From assembly GCA_012845835.1 (NCBI GenBank), contig JABAKD010000021.1, forward strand, positions 62,001-126,000: DNA of 64,000 nt, written 5' to 3'. Of the stretch, positions 1-10,239 are shown one piece after another (the stretch's first letter is position 1; every line of letters starts with the position of its first letter). The position numbers were made by a program, and so were the translations under genes. The DNA comes from Undaria pinnatifida. Its lineage: Eukaryota > Sar > Phaeophyceae > Laminariales > Alariaceae. The notes under the pieces were generated by a model. The model was not told the DNA's origin. It worked only from the letters and a program-made list of their open reading frames with translations, and searched no databases.

Positions 1-1053
1 TGGCCGTGGCCCTGACCATGGACGCCTTTCCCGCCTTGTGCTGCTGACATTGGGGGCAGTCCCGCTGCTTGTGACCTTGATTGTCACACACAAAACACTG
101 GTTGTTGTCGTACCGACTGTTCCGCCCTGTTTGCACACCAGCGGCCTTGGCACTCTCGCGTGAATTGTGCTTGTCAGCAGCACGTCCCTGCGGCTTGGTC
201 CCCGCAGCAGCCACCGACCTAGCGTCAGCCAGTTTGCCGCTTGCCGACGTTCAGCATTGCTACCCCTCAAACACGGCTTGGTCCCGTAGTTGCTTGGCAA
301 TACTGTTGATCAATGCGTAAGGATCATGTGTTACTATATTAAATCGCGTCTTCCTGTCCACCTTGCGGCGAAGCTTGAGTGGTTCGATTCCCGCTGCTGT
401 TGCTTTAACCAGCACCTTGCCATGCTTCAGCGTGTACTGACGACCCTCGGGCTTCACCACCTCCGTGAGCCCGCTGCCAGCAAGGTATTTCCGCATGGTA
501 CGTTTTTTAGCATGAACACCCTGCTATCTACCGGCACGTTCGCATCAATCTTCCGCACACGGAAACCCTGGCGGCAAAAATCCTCATGACTCGTCTGCTG
601 CATATCAACGCCCTTGCATTGGCTCCTCGTTGGAGAGGTCGACCCGGGGCTTGCCATCGTAGATTTCATTAGACACCAATATTTGGATCGTCGAATCTAC
701 CAGCTCTCGCTTTCTCGAGATCACCGGTCTCTTCGCCCTCGGTTTGTGATAGTCGTCTGCTGCTTGTACTGCGAGCACGCAACAAGAAAATTCGCGCATA
801 TCGTCGAAGATAACAGCATCACCCCCCAACCTAGGTGGCCTGTCTCTTCCTATCGGTACCTTGACTTCTGGCTGCAGCCGACCGCCGGCTCGTCCTCCAC
901 CTCTCTGGTTGCCCCAACTTGCAGAATGGACTCCACCATCGCCCTGTGCTTGCGCTCTTCCCACTCCTGTGGGGTCTTCCATTGCTCCGGGCTGGAGTCC
1001 AACACCAACAGGCAAAACACTGATTTCCGGCCACCGAAAACCAAATTGGTCAC
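1..1053 (-). pseudogene. Broken LTR-retroelement gag with CCHC knuckle (element A)
   Basis: Nucleocapsid-type gag remnant, which in an intact element would package RNA in cytoplasmic particles. The clearest signal is a zinc knuckle encoded at 56-97, CFVCDNQGHKQRDC, an exact C-x2-C-x4-H-x4-C. The same frame is open at 260-496 and 605-1015. Between them, 454-669 is open in a shifted frame with similarly protein-like composition, so a pair of compensating frameshifts plus stops at about 260 and 605 broke the gene. A further frame at 850-1053 contains EQWKTPQEWEERKHRAMVES, typical of a helical gag region, so a third shift lies near 1000. The element continues past the left edge, where protease and pol would be expected. 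I see no similarity to the gag at 11.1-12.5 kb, so it is probably a different lineage. The gag identity rests on the knuckle and its context. A cellular CCHC protein is possible but less likely. Confidence 0.7.
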
Positions 1054-1110
1054 GGTTTTGGGCAGTACGCAGAACTTGCCCGATTTAATTAAATTTTACC
1101 GACTCACGCG

Positions 1111-2950
1111 ACCGTAGACCCGGTGGCATCAGCTCCGAGGACTTGATGTCGTGGGCTCGGAGTGTGTTTGTCCACAACGCAAATGTTCGTTCGTTTATTA
1201 CACGGGTACGTGCCATGCTATCGAGCATGGTGGACCTTCCCTTATGTTTCGCAATATGTCAACAGCTCACAAGAAACACCAATAACAGTGGGACTCCCTG
1301 ACAAAATGTATTCAGCCAATCTATGGACGGTAAAATGCCCTAAGAAACGACCAGAGCATTACAAGTTTCATGCCCTATGTATTAAAATGTAACATTTCCT
1401 AAACACACATACATGGTACTTCGACGATATCACGTATATTCGCAGATGCGGAACCCCGTCCGTCCGATATATTGTAAAGACAAGCAGCCCGTATCGTAAT
1501 TCGCGTGAAACAAACGTAACGGTGTGGTGAGGTGCTCTTCGGAATGTTTTTTTACTCAATCAGAAACCACCTATCCTTGATTGACGCACGTCGTCTCTTG
1601 TATCCTCCAAGTGGCTATATCCATCGAGGCTTTGGCGCTCGCGCCTTGCGGTGAATCTCCCCTCGTGATCAACGATACTTACGAGTCAGATGCAACATAT
1701 CTTTACTGCAATATAATGCAGACGGCATTCGGTCATGCACCCCCAACCGGTACACGTAGGGTCAACGAAAGTACTCCTTCTTTTTTTGTTGTGCGCTGCA
1801 CGCAACAAAAGCTCTGTCCCCTACGCGTACCGATCACGCCAGGTTCCTATTGTTTTCTATCATTTGCCTTTATGCACGTTCTGAACCACTGCTTGGACGT
1901 TACGAAACTTGTGCCGCAGACATTGTTTTTTGAGGGGAATCTTCCACGACCAATGGGCTGCTCCTGGCAAGTCGTGGCTTTAGCCATTATCCGTGCTGCG
2001 AGAGGTGAGCTTCGCCTGTCTCACCATTGGCCCCTATTTACAGCTTCGGCCGGAGGCTTAGAAGAGATATGTTGCGATAGATATGTTATGACTGCTGTTG
2101 TTCACCTAGAGGATCCAGGGTCCCGTGATAAAGTTTGAAACGTGTGAAGATTCAGGGTTGCGCCATTTGGTTTCTATAGTGCGACATTTTGCACAACTTC
2201 GCGAAAAAACGTCTTGCGCTCTTTGAGGTGCAAAACGGATGAGAAGGGTGGGCTGTGAATGTCTTAAAATTAGGATCTACCGTGTGTGGTCTGTGGTGCG
2301 ACGGCGCTGACAGTGGCAAAGCATGCACAACAGCATAGCACATCTAAAAACGAGCATCACGTCAATGAGGGTATATCACATTACGAAAAAAACAGTTTCG
2401 ACTGGCACGGCTCGCCTTCTTCTGAGAGAATACTGCATTCAAAGTTGTTGAAGCTTATTTTGTGATTTACAGTACAGTACTCGATGAATAATGACGCCTG
2501 GTAAATGCTCATCCTGATACAGCTTCGATTTTCTGAGAGTCAGACGTGGGAGAGGTACATAGCTCCTCAAGTGAGACGGTTTAGAAACATTAGCATATCT
2601 ATCGCAGGATGCCCATTCATGCGGACGCGCATTTGATTCCTGCACGCTCTCACATACCAGTCGAGTGTCGAGAACTTGGCAGTTTCGCAACCGACGTTCC
2701 TGTCTGACCAGATTCGTCCACGTGTCTCCAAATGTTTGCCGGTAGTTTTGAGACCCGACCTCGGATTTGTTCATGTTCCAAATCTGTAGACCGCATACAA
2801 GACGACTCCATTAAAGCCCCGTTCCCGCTCTTCGCTGACAACCGAAGCCCCCCCTTCCGTATTGCCCGACACGCAATCAACGACTCTCCCGTCTCCAACT
2901 CTACCGTGGCGGCAATTACGGTTATTTTGGTTATTGTATATAGGTTGTGG
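1111..2950. other. No supported gene
   Basis: This stretch holds only one moderately long open frame, on the plus strand at 1581-2138 (185 residues). It has no recognisable domain, scattered Cys residues and no splice or promoter context that I can defend. I treat it as chance-open. Nothing else is seen apart from short AT-rich tracts. Confidence 0.4.
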
Positions 2951-2994
2951 AATGAATGCTATCGTCACGAAGTAGGACGTTAACCATTATATCC

Positions 2995-3250
2995 ACATCG
3001 GGGGGGATACGCGATGCCGTGTCAGTAACCGTACTCGCCGACAGTGTTTTCGTCTGGCTCAACACAGACTCTAAGCCGGTCACTAGAACTACCCCCAACC
3101 AATTATTCGTCTCTCCACAAGGTCGTTTGCAGTTACGTTTTCTGGCTGCTATGTCTTGCTACCATGTCTGCGCAGGTGTGAACTCCTGTCTTGACCCTAC
3201 CACGGGAACCACGGACCAGATCGTGAGGAACCCAGCCACCAATCGAGTGT
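2995..3250 (+). CDS. Candidate exon ending at a strong splice donor
   Basis: An open segment of about 80 codons ends at GTAAGT, a consensus-like 5' splice site at about 3250, followed immediately by a poly-T run. The encoded segment is mixed and protein-like in composition (for example GVNSCLDPTTGTTDQIVRN near its end) but has no family I recognise. The left boundary is undefined and no matching partner exon is visible downstream, where the DNA becomes a minisatellite within 400 bases. If real, it is an internal or first exon of a disrupted gene. It could equally be chance. Confidence 0.22.
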
Positions 3251-3639
3251 AAGTTTTTTTTTTATATGCTTTCTACGTGTCGTTAGAGTTTGGACGAAGG
3301 TTGCTAGTGAAACAAAATCAGCGGTATTCTCCAACGGGACCCAATGGTTCTAAATGGGTTCTTTGAGGCAACTCCGCATGGCTTAAATCTCACATTTATC
3401 GTTTCCAAGTCGAACAAGTATCCTAGATAGACTTAAGGTTTCGTGCCCCCGTGATGAGAACGAAGTAGTCTTAGAGATACCAAATCGAGGCGGGATATTT
3501 ATTTACCAGTACGCTCTCTTCTGTTTCGCTATTAGGTTGATCGTGATGCTTCTGTTAGCAACCACAATGATTCCCAGATTGGATGTTAATTCGGTGACTT
3601 CGACGGCTGCGACTACACCGTTCTACCTTCCTGCTTTGG

Positions 3640-4465
3640 TGCTTACAGTTTAACTCCAGTGGCATTCGCCCCATGCAGTTTTAGTGACTTTCGAGCGCTC
3701 AACTTCAGTACCGGTAAACCTGTTACCCTGACTGAGTAACCTTGAATCTCTTTTCCTCAGTGACATTCAACTGTTCACTTTCGTCAGCGGATTTTAACTG
3801 TTCAACCTCAGTGAGATTACCCGTTCAGCCTCAGTGGGCCTGAATCGTTTAGTATCAGTAGCCTCCAACCGTTGAAACTCAGCCTTCTTCATCCGTTCAA
3901 CATCAACGACCTTCAACCGTTCGGCTCGCGACTTTCAACTGTTCAACTTAAGTGACATTCAACCGTTTAACATCAGTGATCTTCCACCGTTCCACATCCG
4001 TGAAGCCGTTCAACCGCGATGACGTTAAGGCAGTCGCATGCTTCGTCCGTTTCGTTCAACCTCACGGGCCTTCAATGCGTGCTCTGTGTTGATGCTGTCA
4101 TTTTACCGCAGCGATCTTCAACCGTTCAAATCTTTGCAGTCTTCAAGCCGTTCCTTATTTGACCATTCCATTTAACATCGTTGACATTCTACCAGTCACT
4201 TTCATCCGTTCGATCTCTGTGGCGGCCATGAATCCTATAACCGCAGTAGCCTTCACACTTTCAACGTCAGTGACCTTCAGCGCTGCAAGTTCAGCGCTCA
4301 AATGGCTCTTTCAAAAATACAGTGACCGTTAACCGTTCAACCTAGTGGCTTTCGACCAGCATCTATAACCTCCGTTCGTTCCATCTCAGCGATCTTCAAT
4401 CGTTCAATCTCAGAAACCTTTACACATTCACCGTCAATGAGCTTCAACCAATCATGTTCAAACGA
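3640..4465. repeat. Degenerate 24-bp minisatellite
   Basis: About 30 imperfect copies of a roughly 24-bp unit whose halves read CCGTTCAAC and TCAGTGACCTTCAA run through this stretch (for example around 3800, 3890-3980, 4100 and 4390). Copies have diverged strongly, so the array is old. Some units differ by a few bases in length, so no reading frame is kept. Confidence 0.8.
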
Positions 4466-4656
4466 TGGTGGACCGTTTGATCAACAGTGAACGTTGACAC
4501 CCGTAACCGTGGTCGCCATAATGAAATTCCTTTCGCTAGACTTGACATGCGAACCAGGCGAGTGGACTATCCCTTCCGGCATTTCATGCATGCTGTCATG
4601 CGGGTAGCAGTCTCGTTGGTCAGATTAGTTTTGGATGGTGCGGCAGCCCATTCTTC

Positions 4657-4803
4657 TGTTATTCGGGAGGGGACACAGAGTGTCCCACGCACGTCTATCT
4701 ATTGAGCAGGTCCTCGGTGAGTACTCGCTTTCTTGGCCGTAGTAGAGAAGCAGCTTTATAATTTCCACATAGCCCCGGATAGCAACTGAGAGCCGAGGCG
4801 TAT
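4657..4803 (+). repeat. Left arm of a 10-kb-spaced inverted repeat
   Basis: The segment 4699-4803 is matched base for base in length (105 bp, with about ten substitutions) by the reverse complement of 14701-14805. Outside that core, TGTTATTCGGG at 4657-4667 is matched by CCCGAATAACA at 14824-14834, with a 17-bp length difference between. The similarity fades just beyond these points on both sides. The TG...CA ends resemble LTR termini. The opposite orientation means the pair is either two LTR fragments from separate insertions or terminal inverted repeats of a larger unit. Confidence 0.75.
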
Positions 4804-4809
4804 GCCTCG

Positions 4810-5660
4810 TTTTCGTTTCCCGACTACCCCTAATAGATAATGGCAACACATGATAGGAAAAAAGCCAATTTACTATCAAACCAGACAATTTGCAGGCCTT
4901 TCAAGGCCGTACCTTAACACTAGCCTACCCTGATGTGCCGCATATGGAGAAATATGGGAGGTTCGGAGAAACTCTGTTCTACAATCTAGACCATGTGTCG
5001 AAGACGCGGCTCCTCAAAACCCACTCCCACACCTCGAGCGGCCTGGCTATGGAGCCAGGAAAACGCGAAGAATAGCAGTTGAAGGAAACGCAGACCGTAC
5101 AACAAGGCAAACCACCCATAAAGATCCCGTCGCGTACCACCGATATGGCTGGGGGGGAACATAAAAGGCTCGACGGCAAACAAATCACAGAAAAGGCACC
5201 ATGGTGAGGCAAATCTTTGTTGAAAGAAAGGGGAATACAGGCGCTAATACAAGAGAGAAATCATGACAAATATCTCCCGCAGACCATTGGCATTGCAGGG
5301 GTTAGGTGGGAAAACGACAAATACACGAAATGGAAGGTGACACCAACTACAGACATGCGAGGGGGGGAAGTATTTAGCCGAAAAAATTAGGACAATTACA
5401 ACCCAAAAAAAATTAAAGATACACATAGTCACATATGTAGCCCTGTCCCAGGTTATGCGCGAACAGGGTCCCCTGCTCGCCCCCCGGCTCTGGGCTGAGA
5501 AGGGTGTCGGCAGGGCGAAATTCGACAAACACGAAAAGCCGGCAGTCCTGCGCCTCGGATAACGGCGTGAATACCCTGACCCTGGCCCGGCACAAGGCCG
5601 GGGTGGGCGCTGGCAGGACTAAGAAAACAATGGTTATAGCCGCCCCGCACCCAGTAGTAA
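4810..5660. other. Untranslated/3' region of element B, no gene seen
   Basis: The sequence between the inverted-repeat arm and the recognisable pol C-terminus has several overlapping open frames on the minus strand (5413-5794) but none with a domain I can name. It is probably the decayed 3' untranslated region or LTR of the minus-strand retroelement. No direct partner of this segment is visible upstream of gag, so an LTR pair cannot be demonstrated. Confidence 0.3.
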
Positions 5661-5666
5661 ATACGA

Positions 5667-6696
5667 TCAAAAAACCACGAACAACCCAAAGGAAAAAACA
5701 ACAAACCCCGTAACCCAGAAAAAAGGATGTGGAACGATCGAGGGGCGGCGGTGGCTTGAACGTCCACTGGCCACGGTCGCGCCTCGAGATTCATCTACGT
5801 TACGTTGGATCCCCCGAGGAAACGCGCTGGCGATGTGGACGTGCAGGCACCAAGAGCCTCGTACGGCTTCCGTCGAAATCGTGTAGCGCGCCGAGGGAAG
5901 AAGAAATTGAATCGTCCCCGGTTTGTCCAGAAAGCGAACCAGGTTAATCTTGTCCTTGGTTGTGCTCGCGCTGATTTTTCCAAGCCACCATAACCCATCG
6001 TCTCCCTTGTACCAAAAGTGGGCGACGTTAGGAAGCACCGTGTCATGGTAGCGGCGGAGCCAATCGGCGCGGGTAACACAAGCGTAGCCCCGCGTTAGAA
6101 AACGCTCCCCGTTGTTGCGGGAGAGCTCGCTTTATGCCACCCCGATCCGAATTCGGCGGTAGAGGGGGTTGGTGTGGTGGTGCTAGTCCGACGTGCTGGC
6201 CTAGTAACGCAAACTGTGGGGAAGGGAGAGGTGGAAGTCCATTTCCCGCTCCCAGGAAGGTTTGAGAGTCCCGCCCGATGCGTCTTGTATAGCACCTTGA
6301 TGATGCCATCTCACCGCCGGACTGACTGATGGCCGGTAATCAGCTCAAATTCCAGCCGTTGGAGGGTGTTTGAAAGACCGTCTTGAGTGACGTGGTACTG
6401 ACAGACGACATCGTATTGAGCATATACTGCGTCAGCCCCACCGGATGGTATTTGGGCGTGTCCCCGCTGTCGAGGGGGTTGGGGCAGGGATTTCAGCGTT
6501 CAATCATCACACGTCGACTAGCGTCCGAACCGGAAAGGTCGGAAGGGACGTTCAAATAGAGGAAGTTGCTCTCGATTATCGAGCCGGCCGGGGTCTCGGC
6601 GGCTGAGCAGGAACCGACTGCCAGGATCTTGAAAGGGCCCGTCCAGTTAATCGCGAGTTTGACCTTGAGCACCCCGGCGTCCGTGTTCGCCTTCAC
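5667..6696 (-). pseudogene. C-terminal part of gypsy-like pol (post-integrase domain)
   Basis: Continuation of the integrase-bearing pol reading frame region, broken into several frames. At 6493-6696 the segment VKLAINWTGPFKILAVG resembles the short barrel that follows the core in Ty3/gypsy integrases. At 5667-6038 the segment WYKGDDGLWWLGKIS looks like a small Tudor/SH3-like barrel of the kind that could tether integration complexes to chromatin, which is inference. Frames at 6043-6309 supply a low-complexity Pro/Thr-rich linker. At least three frameshifts separate these pieces, so no continuous protein is possible. Its position directly downstream of integrase on the same strand supports membership of the same element. 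Confidence 0.55.
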
Positions 6697-6699
6697 ACT

Positions 6700-7600
6700 C
6701 CGGCAGATGGTGGAGGTAGAGTTGTAAACTCATGCCACACCACCCTCATTGGAGTTTGGTGCCGGACGAAGCGCTTCCGTGAGGGCGGAGTTCTGCGGTT
6801 AACACGAGAAACTGTGAGGGCGTGGTGTGCGGGAACAACGTCGTTCGCGCGCTTTTGCCTGTCGATGACCAATTCGCAATAGGCCAGGTGGTCGCGGGCC
6901 AGACTCTGGTATCCCACGACGCCGGTGCGGTCGAAACCAGTCAGGGGGAGGCATGGGAGCCTGCGCACGTGGACCTCGTTCGTCGCCAGGCCCGTCGCCG
7001 TGCTGACATTGTTTTTGTAAGTAAATTCGACGCGAGGAAGATGCCAGTCCCAATCGTCTTGTCGCTCTTGGACGACCATATCCTTCATTCGGGCCATAGT
7101 GTGGTGTACTCACGCAACGCTCCTGTTACAGTTGGGATGGTAGGAGCTTGTAGCAAGCTTGCGCACGCCCAACAGCTGATATACAAATTGTGAAAGCTTG
7201 GAGCAGAACTGCAGGCCGTTGTCCGGGAGTATGGTGCGCGGGCACCCCTACAAGGGAATGTATTGGTTCACCAGAATATTGGCTATACCCTCCGCGGTGA
7301 TTTCAGCGGCGGTGACGAGAAACATGTCGGCCCGACGACTGAAGCAATCGGTGAACAGCAAGATGTAGGTGTTACCTTGTGACGTACCCGGAAGGGGGCC
7401 GAAGTAGTCAACACTTACATCGACACCTGGACCTTCCGGAGGAATGGAAAGTTTGGCCAGCGGACAATCAGCCGTGGGGGTTTCCGCGCTTGGCACTTCA
7501 AGCAGTGGCGAAGCCACCACCGGGTGCATATATTCATGCCAACCCACCAACAAATCCGCTCCAGCATGCGCAACGTGTGCGTTGTGCCAAGGTGGCAGGA
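6700..7600 (-). pseudogene. Ty3/gypsy-like integrase, catalytically broken
   Basis: Integrase would insert element cDNA into the host genome. The N-terminal zinc finger at 7493-7594 fits H-x4-H-x24-C-x2-C (HLGTTH through CLKC) but lies in a different frame from the core, so one frameshift separates them. The core begins VDYFGPLP, with the first catalytic Asp at 7407-7409. After an in-frame TAG at 7248-7250 the second Asp is in LPDNGLQF (7221-7223). The Glu expected after exactly 35 residues is Ala (GCG, plus-strand 7113-7115), and the next codon is TGA (7110-7112). Downstream, WDWHLPRVEFTYKNNV is typical of the end of gypsy integrase cores. The missing Glu and two stops make it non-functional. 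Family assignment is confident; activity is excluded on sequence. Confidence 0.88.
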
Positions 7601-8429
7601 GGCTGTTGAATGACAAGCTTGTATGATCCAAGAGTGCATGAGCAGGGGATCGCGGCGGTCGACGGGGTCGGCCACGGCCGCGGGATTCGCGGTGGGGTGT
7701 TGACACTCCCGGCAGATGGTCGAGGGGCGCCGCCGGGCCCGAATCCATATTCCACGGCAGGGTTGCATCACCGGTTGCTGTCACTGTTCGTCGGCGCGTG
7801 TTCGCCGACGGACGGGCTGGAGTGCCAAGCAGGTCAAAGACGGACACGGTTAAACCGGCGGTCGCGGTGGAATCCGCCTCCTGTATAGAACTCCTTGGTA
7901 GAGTATTCGGCTCTGCGATGGTCGTCGCTGCAGTCAGGGTTTCTGCGGAGCCCGTGCCGCCTCGGATGATTATGGCAGAAACCGAAGCAAAAACGGTGTC
8001 AGCGGCAGGCGAATTCGACCCGCGGCCGGTACAGCCTTCGAATATGACGACCGAGGCAGAAACACGAGCGACAACTATCCCCGGGGGAGCAGAAAGACCG
8101 TCAATCCTTATACGTGGCTCGTGTGTGCGAAAATCGTGAAATGCCTTAAAGGCGGGAGGGAGTCCATCCAAGACAGAATCTTCAGTGCGGGGCACGAATC
8201 CACCCAAGGCAGTGCTTTCGGCTCGGGGCCCACACAAAGCAGTGTTTTCGTTGGGAGGCACGACTCCACCCAAACCAACCTCTGGGATCGGCGAGGAGGT
8301 AGCTTGCAGCCCGCCGGCCCGTAAGAGGTAGATACTGCAATCTCCAACGGCGTTGGGGCTTTTCAACCCCACAGGGTGAAAGCTTGTCCAGCCACTGCGG
8401 TCGTACTCCGTGGCAGGCTCAGGCAAGCG
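7601..8429 (-). pseudogene. Pol linker between RNase H and integrase
   Basis: An open frame runs through this stretch (the ORF spans 7248-8486 in total) but its composition is unlike a folded polymerase domain. It is rich in Ser, Thr, Ala, Gly and Pro. It contains a short repeated motif around GLG/GGVVPPNE and GGFVPRTEDSVLD near 8180-8260 that looks like an internal duplication. Just upstream of the zinc finger the reading switches frame. I interpret it as the linker between RNase H and the integrase finger. No catalytic motif is visible in any frame. Confidence 0.4.
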
Positions 8430-8560
8430 GATTAGAAAAAGTCGGTGATACCATTGGCGCTGCCTTTGCGGTACTCGAGTGTGCAATCGAACGCCGTGAC
8501 GACTCCAAGCTACCGCTGGACTCGTGCATTTATTGTCGTTTCCTTACCAATGCTCTCCTG
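8430..8560 (-). pseudogene. C-terminal tail of RNase H
   Basis: RNase H removes the RNA strand during reverse transcription. Only its last 40 or so residues are recognisable: NARVQR, then an in-frame TAG where the family has Trp, then FDCTLEYRKGSANG at about 8450-8491. This block closes the RNase H domain of Ty3/gypsy polymerases just before the linker to integrase. A frameshift in a run of A (plus strand near 8435) separates it from the downstream frame carrying LPEPATEYDRSG. The RNase H active-site acids and all RT motifs that should precede this block are not found in the 240 bases before the NADAR segment, so most of RT-RNase H appears deleted or eroded beyond recognition. Confidence 0.65.
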
Positions 8561-8799
8561 TGCCTCATGGCCGAATGATATGCGGAACTTTGTTCCCCAA
8601 CGTACCCTCGGAGGCATTCGGGGCCCCAATACTTCTGGTCCCTAAATCTAGAGGGGTCCAGTGTGCATCTCCGAGTCGAGCGTTGCTCGACTGATGTACG
8701 CGATTTTCATAGTGAACGAAACGCCGTCCAGCGTCACAGTACCCCCGACAAAACAAGGGCCGTGTTCTGACAGCGCAAGGGAAGGGCCGACGCCGGAAG

Positions 8800-9529
8800 C
8801 TATATCCCAACCTTCACGGCTTTTTGTCGGCCATCACGTTTGAGAAAAAGGTCGGCAACTCCGAAGGGGAACCTTTGCGAGCGCTGGCCACTGTTAACGG
8901 CCCGGTCGCGGCGCGGACGAGATTTCTTGGCTCTTGAGTTCGCAGTGGAGGTGAAGAACCGACTAAGGGAGGCAGGGTATGCTGACCCGGTCTTACTGTC
9001 GCGAATAGCTTCGCGAACGGCAAAAAGTGCCTCACCGAGCATTTTTTTCCCTCAAATATCAATGGTTGTTGGCCCTGGGATCATCCGCCCGAATACCAAT
9101 GCCCCACGCTGGGGCCAGAAAGCTGGCTTCAGCCAAACGCTTGTTGTCAGAGCTCAAAAGGTGATTTTTCATCGTTTCATTCTGCGTGAATTTAGCTCCA
9201 GATAACACGGCATTTTGCTTCTCCCTGTCCCCAACGACGGAGTCAAAGTTGTGCACACCTCGACCGATGCGTTTGCGTGTGTTTGGACTAGGCCACGACA
9301 TGATGACCCCCACTGCTCGATGGTCTTGGAAAAGCTTGGTCTTTTCGGCCATCCTATACTGCTCCGCGCAAGAATATGGCGCGTCGTCCACGACAAATGA
9401 CGAAGGGGACCACGGTGGAAAATAGAATGGGGGCTGCCAGAACGATACCACTTTGTCCGGAAAGTTTTCAAGGGAAGGGTCAAAAGCCGTGTTGGAATTT
9501 GGGCGTGCAATATCCTCGACCGGGAACAC
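8800..9529 (-). pseudogene. NADAR (YbiA-like) domain inside the retroelement
   Basis: The ORF 9059-9529 (156 residues, starting MFPVEDIARP) is a clear NADAR-superfamily domain: residues 52-67 read YSCAEQYRMAEKTKLF, the EQYxMAxKA signature, followed by SPNTRKRIGRGV (81-92), the NKRLAEAS block and WGIGIRADDPRA (142-153). NADAR proteins are N-glycosidases. YbiA acts on riboflavin-pathway intermediates and related proteins are reported to remove ADP-ribose from guanine bases. After residue 156 there is a stop and a frame change at a run of seven A (plus-strand poly-T near 9043-9049). The expected C-terminal helix (LLGEAL-type, here MLGEALFAVREAIRDSKTG) continues in the next frame to about 8960. 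The acidic residue usually three before the WGxG Trp is Ala here (9113-9115, GCC where GAC would give Asp). Both lesions suggest it is inactive. It sits between the 77-residue repeats and RNase H on the same strand. Confidence 0.88.
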
Positions 9530-10110
9530 CAGGCCTCGCGAGCACGACGCGAATCCGAACCCGCGGTTTCTCGTTTCGGATCCTCTTCGCTGGTTGACGG
9601 GAAAACACGAGAATCCGCTCTAACTGCGCCCGAAAATGGTCAAAACCCGACGGTGCCAACCCGTCGGTAGCCTCGTTGGACATTTGGGTCTGCACCATCT
9701 CCTTCTGCAAACACCAGTTCCCGGTTTTTGGGCCTGCATTGTCCCCTTGTGTAAATATCAGGCTTCGGTAGAATGATGCGAGTCCGAACTCGCGGTTTGT
9801 TTGCGTCGAATTCTCGTCACTCGCTGGCGGAAGCTCGTAAGAACCCGCCCTCACTTCACCCGAAACAGAGTCCAACACCGACGGTGCCAACCCGTCCGTA
9901 GCCTCGTTGGGCATTTGGGCCTGCAATGTCCCCCTCTGGCGGCACCTGTCCTCGGCGTTTTGGGCCTGTAGTGTCCCCGTCAAGAGCACCAGGCCTCGGG
10001 AGCACGACGCGAGTCCCAACGCACGGTTTCTCGCATGGTAGCCTCTTCGTTCTTTGGCTTATATTTGCCAGAAACGGCTCTAACTGCGCCCGGGGAGACA
10101 GGGGCTCTGA
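9500..10110 (-). repeat. About 2.6 tandem copies of a 231-bp (77-codon) repeat
   Basis: Segments starting near 9527, 9759 and 9989 repeat the same order of motifs at a spacing of 230-232 bp. Examples are ACCAGGCCTCGGGAGCACGA and, further on, CCGTCGGTAGCCTCGTTGG (near 9660 and 9892). A period close to 231 keeps the minus-strand frame. The 179-residue ORF at 9480-10019 therefore contains two related blocks around NEATDGLAPS with different following sequence. This suggests amplification of a protein segment immediately N-terminal to the NADAR domain. Copies differ by about 20 percent. Confidence 0.8.
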
Positions 10111-10239
10111 GCTGTTTCTGCTTGACGAGAGGGGCGAGTTTTGCCTAGTTTTACGGGGAATAGCATCCAGCTGGCCCGTAGCGCAGTGTCGGATATTCTT
10201 CCGTTACCACTGTGGCAGACGTATCCTGAAACACGTGGG

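Noticed and set aside
365..390. B-box-like GGTTCGATTCCC as a tRNA
   Set aside because: No A box or acceptor pairing around it; it lies in the gag remnant frame.
1581..2138. 185-residue open frame as a gene
   Set aside because: No domain, no homologous neighbour, no codon pattern I can defend; compatible with chance in GC-balanced DNA.
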